A stretch of DNA of 64,000 nucleotides from GCA-2725625 sp964574215 (GTDB taxonomy: Bacteria > Pseudomonadota > Alphaproteobacteria > Rhodospirillales > UBA2165): contig CAZNLR010000011.1 of assembly GCA_964574215.1 (NCBI GenBank), positions 40,842-104,841 of the forward strand. Direction: 5' to 3'. The notes below the pieces were generated by a model that saw only the letters and a list, made by a program, of their open reading frames with translations, was not told where the DNA came from and searched no databases. A program made the position numbers and the translations under genes. Positions 60,281 to 64,000 of the stretch are shown here, piece after piece (the stretch's first letter is position 1; every line of letters starts with the position of its first letter).

Positions 60281-61528
60281 TCAGTCGCCGATCCACTCGA
60301 CCAAAGTGGCCGAGCCCATACCGACGCCCACACATAAGGTCGCCAGCCCATAAAACGGCCGCGGCATGTCTTTGGCCCGCCGCTTCATCTCGTGCATCAG
60401 GGTCACCAGAATGCGGGCGCCGGAACAGCCTGTCGGATGGCCAAGCGCAATGGCGCCGCCGTTGACGTTGGTCTTTTCCGGATCCATGCCCAGCTGCCGC
60501 ATGCAGCCGATGGCTTGCGAAGCGAAAGCTTCGTTGAGTTCAACCAGGCCGATATCTTCTATTTTCAGATCGAAACGCTTGAGCAGTTTTTCCGTGGCCG
60601 GGATGGGACCATAGGCAAAGTGGCCGGGCTCGGTGCCGGCGCTGGCGGAGCCGACCCAGCGGAGGAGGGGGTTCAAACCCAACTCGTCGGCTTTCTCACG
60701 GCTGGCCAAAAGGAGCGCCGCCGCCCCGTCATTGATGCCGCTGGAATTGCCCGCCGTGACCGTGCCGTCTTTGGTGAAGGCGGGACGTAGCTTGGCGAGG
60801 CTGGCGTCGTCGATGGCCAACTCATAGGAGCCGTCGGTTTTTTCGTAGCGGGGGTGCTCGTCGGTGTCGACTTGAATGGGATCGCCCCTTCGTTGGGGAA
60901 CGGCGACGGGCGTGATCTCGTCGGTGAACTTGTTGTCATTGATGGCGGCGACGGCCCGGCGGTGGCTTTCGAGGGCGAAGGCGTCCTGATCCTCCCGGCT
61001 GATCTGCATTTCCTCGGCCATCAGTTCGGCCCCTTCACCCAGACTGATGATGGGATACATCTCGTCCATCTTGGGATTGTTGAAACGCCAGCCGACGGTG
61101 GTGTCCCACATCCTGGGCGGTTGGGTGGTGGGGACCCGATCCGGTTTCATCATGGACCAGGGCGCCCGGCTCATACATTCGACGCCGGAGCCGATGGTCA
61201 AACCGCCTTCGCCGGCGACAATGGTCTTGGCGGCGAAGTTGACCGCTTCCAGGGCCGAGGAGCAATTGCGGTTGACGGTGATGCCGGGCACTTCCTGGGG
61301 CAGGCCCGCCAGCAGAACCGACATGCGGGCGACATCGCGGTTATCCTCGCCGCCCTGATTGCCGCATCCGGCGACCACTTCGGTCAAGAGCGTTGGGTCG
61401 ATGCCCGTACGTTCAACCAGCGCCTTGTAGGTTTCCGCCAGGAGATCGTCAGGCCGAACCGATGACAACGCCCCGCCCATTTTGCCGATCGGCGTGCGTA
61501 CGCCGTCGATGATTACCACTTCGGTCAT
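60281..61528 (-). CDS. Acetyl-CoA acyltransferase (thiolase)
   Basis: A 415-residue thiolase. The nucleophilic Cys89 sits in TVNRNCSSALEAV, the second site in NVNGGAIALGHPTGCSGARI, and the proton-relay cysteine in LATLCVGVGMG. It performs the terminal thiolytic cleavage or condensation in CoA-ester degradation. The VOC gene lies 88 bases upstream on the same strand and the CoA-transferase gene starts two bases after its stop codon. Confidence 0.95.
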   Translation of the reverse strand: MTEVVIIDGVRTPIGKMGGALSSVRPDDLLAETYKALVERTGIDPTLLTEVVAGCGNQGGEDNRDVARMSVLLAGLPQEVPGITVNRNCSSALEAVNFAAKTIVAGEGGLTIGSGVECMSRAPWSMMKPDRVPTTQPPRMWDTTVGWRFNNPKMDEMYPIISLGEGAELMAEEMQISREDQDAFALESHRRAVAAINDNKFTDEITPVAVPQRRGDPIQVDTDEHPRYEKTDGSYELAIDDASLAKLRPAFTKDGTVTAGNSSGINDGAAALLLASREKADELGLNPLLRWVGSASAGTEPGHFAYGPIPATEKLLKRFDLKIEDIGLVELNEAFASQAIGCMRQLGMDPEKTNVNGGAIALGHPTGCSGARILVTLMHEMKRRAKDMPRPFYGLATLCVGVGMGSATLVEWIGD

Positions 61529-61616
61529 GAAAATAATTCCTCAAATAAATTTATGAAATTTGATGCGCCCAATTCTCAGGGAAGGGTAAACCCTATGGTC
61601 TAATATTCAAGGGCCC

Positions 61617-62171
61617 CTAATATTCTATAGCTTTTGCTTCCTCGATGCGTTCGCCGGTGTGGGAGACGAAAACGCCGTCGTCGGCGATGGTGGCCATGTC
61701 GCAGAACAACTCGACCTTGTGGCCGTCCGGGTCGAGGACATAGAAGCTTTCGTTCTCGCCCCAGGACCCTTCGCCGCCTTGCTGCCAGGCGCTGTGCACC
61801 ACGGGACCCCGGACGATTTCGATACCCAGGTTTTTGACATGCTCCATCATTTCCAGCCAGCTTTCTCGGCTTTCGCATTGCCAGGCCACATGGTGGATGG
61901 CAACGGGGCCTTCACGGTCGTCCCGGTCGTCGCGGGCGCGGTAGTTCTTGTTGGGATCGGTGGAGAGCACCATGTCGTGATGATTCTCGCCCAGCCGGAG
62001 AAATGCCAATTCTACAGGAATGGCTGGCACCTCGGCGGCTTCATGCCGCTCGGTCAGTTGATAGCCGAACACGTCGCAGTAAAACTTGATGGACGCCGCC
62101 ATATCGGACACTTCCAAGGCAACATGGTGAAACCGGCGGATTTTATCTTTCGGACTGATTGCGGCGTTCAT
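61617..62171 (-). CDS. VOC family protein (extradiol dioxygenase/glyoxalase-like)
   Basis: A 184-residue two-module vicinal-oxygen-chelate protein (IRRFHHVALEVSDMAASIKFYCDVFGYQL, VAIHHVAWQCES, YVLDPDGHKVELFCD). Metal ligands are likely His in HHVAL, His in HHVAWQ and Glu in VELFCD. It may be a ring-cleaving dioxygenase or an isomerase in the CoA-ester pathway of the adjacent genes; this is inferred from context. Confidence 0.88.
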   Translation of the reverse strand: MNAAISPKDKIRRFHHVALEVSDMAASIKFYCDVFGYQLTERHEAAEVPAIPVELAFLRLGENHHDMVLSTDPNKNYRARDDRDDREGPVAIHHVAWQCESRESWLEMMEHVKNLGIEIVRGPVVHSAWQQGGEGSWGENESFYVLDPDGHKVELFCDMATIADDGVFVSHTGERIEEAKAIEY

Positions 62172-62259
62172 CGCGACCCCACTGCTACAAGAGAATTAGT
62201 ATCATTCTTATGTAGTTTGCCCGCGGTAGCAAGTCAAATCGAATCTCATATTGTGGGAA

Positions 62260-62292
62260 TTCTTAATTCGGTTCCTGGAGCCGAATTAAGAA
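62260..62292. other. Perfect 12-bp stem hairpin
   Basis: TTCTTAATTCGG and CCGAATTAAGAA enclose a nine-base loop upstream of the VOC gene. Its role is unknown; it may be a leader structure or a repeat relic. Confidence 0.6.
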
Positions 62293-62335
62293 AGATGTGA
62301 AGGGGTGTGAATAAGGTACCGGGAATAGGTTAATT

Positions 62336-62356
62336 AAATTGTACCAGGTACAATTT
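62336..62356. repeat. Perfect palindrome, copy 3
   Basis: It is the same 21-base element as at 49594-49614, in reverse orientation, 12.7 kb away. Confidence 0.8.
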
Positions 62357-62380
62357 ATTTGGACTACGGGTAAAGGTTAA

Positions 62381-62755
62381 CTAAAAACAGTGGTTGCAAA
62401 CTGAGAAAAGTGAAGCAATTATTATTGCGACCGAGCCGGCAAATAAGACATGGTAGCAAAAGTGAATTCTTTGTTTATACCTTATGACCCAGGCAGGTCT
62501 TTCGAGCAAATTATGGTCAATTCGATTTTGAACAATTGAAGTTCGCACCATTATTGAAAGATAAACAACAACCAGTAGAACGAAAATTGGAATATTTAGG
62601 ACTCCGAGATTACTCGGTAATAACCAAAACACAGCTACCGAAATACCGACAAATATAATGCTGCTTGCGAGCCCGAAAATCGACATTGGGGGATAAAAAT
62701 CAGACTTGGTCCAGTCACTGCTGGTCAGCGCCCATACAATATTATCTACAAACAT
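62381..62755 (-). CDS. Hypothetical small membrane protein
   Basis: Not recognised. It has 124 residues with three hydrophobic segments (SIIFVGISVAVFWLL, IPIFVLLVVVYLSIMV, VLFAGSVAIIIASLF), a short basic loop and a C-terminal cysteine pair. It is AT-richer than its neighbours. No ribosome-binding site is convincing. Confidence 0.5.
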   Translation of the reverse strand: MFVDNIVWALTSSDWTKSDFYPPMSIFGLASSIIFVGISVAVFWLLPSNLGVLNIPIFVLLVVVYLSIMVRTSIVQNRIDHNLLERPAWVIRYKQRIHFCYHVLFAGSVAIIIASLFSVCNHCF

Positions 62756-62885
62756 TGTAAGATTTATCTTTTTAATGAACCTTACCTCACTATTTCCGGT
62801 CTGTTCGCGCCGGCAACTTCGAAGATATGAAAACCTTCTCCTGCCATAAACTATTCCAGAAATATTTTTTTTGGATAGCCGAATC

Positions 62886-63425
62886 CTACCGAATCGTCTG
62901 CACCGGCTGCAGCGCTGCCGACCCCGGCGCCACGGCGTTGGTCACCGGCGACTGATTGTTGCCGGAGGGCGACATGGTGATATCCACCTGGGTGCCCAAA
63001 AGCGGGCGGGTCAGGATCTGGATGGTCATGATGCGTTGGTCGCGGCTATAGGTAAGGACGCTGGTGGCCGAGCGGACGGAGGTGATTTCGCGCCAGCCGA
63101 ATTCGCCGGTACGCTGCTTGAAGAAATCGAACATCTGCGCCTGGGAGACCGAACTATCGATGACCAGGCGGCCGATCCAGGCTTCGTGAGCGCCCAAGAC
63201 CAGGGTGCGGTCCATGTTCATCTTGGCCCCGCCCGGAATCGGAATGTCCTGAAACTGGGCGAAAGAGGGTTGCAGCGGCTGAGGCTGTCCGTCCTCTGAG
63301 GTATTGGTTGCGCTGGGCGACATGGAAACGCCGGCCAGGTTGGAGCCGAAATTCTGGGCGCACGCGGTCAGTCCCGCCAACGCGAAAACGGCAACAAATC
63401 CCGCCAATTTTGGACGGATAGACAT
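62886..63425 (-). CDS. Hypothetical lipoprotein
   Basis: A 179-residue exported protein with a lipobox (LAGLTACAQ) and one compact domain (MFDFFKQRTGEFGWREITSV, SVLTYSRDQRIMTIQIL) typical of conserved alphaproteobacterial envelope lipoproteins of unknown function. GAGGGA precedes the ATG. It is divergent from the rRNA operon. Confidence 0.7.
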   Translation of the reverse strand: MSIRPKLAGFVAVFALAGLTACAQNFGSNLAGVSMSPSATNTSEDGQPQPLQPSFAQFQDIPIPGGAKMNMDRTLVLGAHEAWIGRLVIDSSVSQAQMFDFFKQRTGEFGWREITSVRSATSVLTYSRDQRIMTIQILTRPLLGTQVDITMSPSGNNQSPVTNAVAPGSAALQPVQTIR

Positions 63426-63591
63426 AAGGATTCCCTCAACTCATAAAAAATATTCAATCACCGCCTATAATATGGTATAAATCTTACTGAAATATAAAAG
63501 AATTGCGCACCTAAAAACGGCGGAAACCAGGGCTTTCTTTAATTATCCTGCCGCGGTGTGAATTTTTTTTGAAAAAAACGCAATTTGTCGT

Positions 63592-63620
63592 TTGACATGG
63601 CGAGGTGGTGGGCCTAAAAC
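63592..63620 (+). promoter_or_regulatory. rRNA operon promoter
   Basis: TTGACA at 63592-63597 and TAAAAC at 63615-63620 are separated by exactly 17 bases, about 330 bases before the 16S gene. A GC-rich segment just after the -10 suits growth-rate control. Confidence 0.75.
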
Positions 63621-63727
63621 CCCTCCTCACCAGCGCGGGCAACCGTGTTGGACGTCCAATGAAAACCGGCAGATGATTTCAACCCGAGTTTCGGGTTGGC
63701 AGCCTCTGTCACTTTTTTTGCGGACAC

Positions 63728-63739
63728 TGCTCTTTGACA
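63728..63739 (+). promoter_or_regulatory. boxA antitermination site
   Basis: TGCTCTTTGACA matches the boxA element that loads NusB/S10 antitermination factors in rRNA leaders. Confidence 0.7.
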
Positions 63740-63950
63740 TTGTTGATATGGAAAGGGATGCGTAGACGGCGGTTGGTCGCGGTAGCGAAGAGATTACCTG
63801 TCTTTGTTATAGACTGACTGTTTGTGTTTACGTATTTCAAGTTTGTGCGTTAATTTACAAACGTCAGTTTGTTTGAGAGACAGGCAAACCTCTTGTTTAT
63901 TCTGACCTTTTCTGACCTAATTTATTTTGGGAAAGAATGGATCGGAAATT

Positions 63951-64000
63951 CAACTTGAGAGTTTGATCCTGGCTCAGAGCGAACGCTGGCGGCATGCTTA
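63951..64000 (+). rRNA. rrs: 16S ribosomal RNA, 5' end only
   Basis: The sequence AGAGTTTGATCCTGGCTCAG followed by AGCGAACGCTGGCGGCATGC is the conserved 16S 5' end. The GCATGCTTA form fits an alphaproteobacterium. The gene continues beyond the window. Confidence 0.97.

Larger units (their letters stand above)
63426..63950. other. rRNA operon promoter and leader region
   Basis: A 525-base gene-free stretch with a strong promoter (63592-63620), a boxA antiterminator (63728-63739) and a palindrome TTGGACGTCCAA (63648-63659). Complementary sequences in the leader probably form the RNase III processing stem. Confidence 0.8.

Overview
The window looks like a chromosome segment of an alphaproteobacterium, probably Rhodospirillales in the broad sense. 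The evidence is the 16S rRNA 5' end at the right edge, the DUF2336, DUF1127 and Flp pilin families, a tripartite tricarboxylate (TTT) transporter, and many CoA-ester catabolic genes. Coding density is high and most genes are ordinary metabolism. I see no tRNA, CRISPR array, transposase or prophage module.

Layout. 0-6 kb: a truncated homocysteine methyltransferase, then a divergent aromatic-acid locus (EthD protein, old yellow enzyme and MFS exporter on minus; UbiD decarboxylase and MarR regulator on plus). 6-11.5 kb: amidohydrolase, ChaN lipoprotein, YaaA, a TRAP binding protein without a signal peptide, and a c-di-GMP-I riboswitch in front of two Flp pilins. 11.5-14.2 kb: a molybdopterin oxidoreductase with its iron-sulfur subunit, behind a promoter whose spacer is an 18-bp palindrome. 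14.2-18 kb: an AT-rich accessory patch with a DUF3644/HEPN-like gene flanked by inverted GGGGAC hairpins, small unknown genes and a Pho-box-like site. 18-26.5 kb: an acyl-CoA ligase with a probable selenoprotein (AhpD-like, CxxU), a PAS protein, and miscellaneous genes. 26.7-29.2 kb: a sulfur-relay operon (DsrE, TusA, SQR-like, DUF1641). 29-33.5 kb: DUF1566 lipid/surface-type protein, acyl-CoA dehydrogenase, acyl-CoA synthetase. 33.6-38.5 kb: an SqrR/BigR-like persulfide repressor with DUF2892 and an RND efflux pair. 38.7-47 kb: cold shock protein, two response regulators, DUF2336, Sel1, MlaC, DUF3179, GYD, TauE, 2Fe-2S ferredoxin. 47-62 kb: an aromatic-CoA catabolic region (bifunctional salicylyl-CoA hydroxylase, acyl-CoA dehydrogenase, SDR, Gfo/Idh, TctABC, GST, CoA-transferase, thiolase, VOC). 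62-64 kb: small membrane and lipoprotein genes, then the promoter, boxA and start of an rRNA operon.

The most notable item is the gene at 19848-20957. An in-frame TGA splits it exactly at the second cysteine position of an AhpD-type CxxCxxxH motif, and a SECIS-like hairpin lies just downstream. Two sulfide/persulfide modules, the riboswitch-pilin pair and the flanked HEPN-like gene are the next most interesting. All product names rest on motif and family recognition from the translated sequence; no database search was run.
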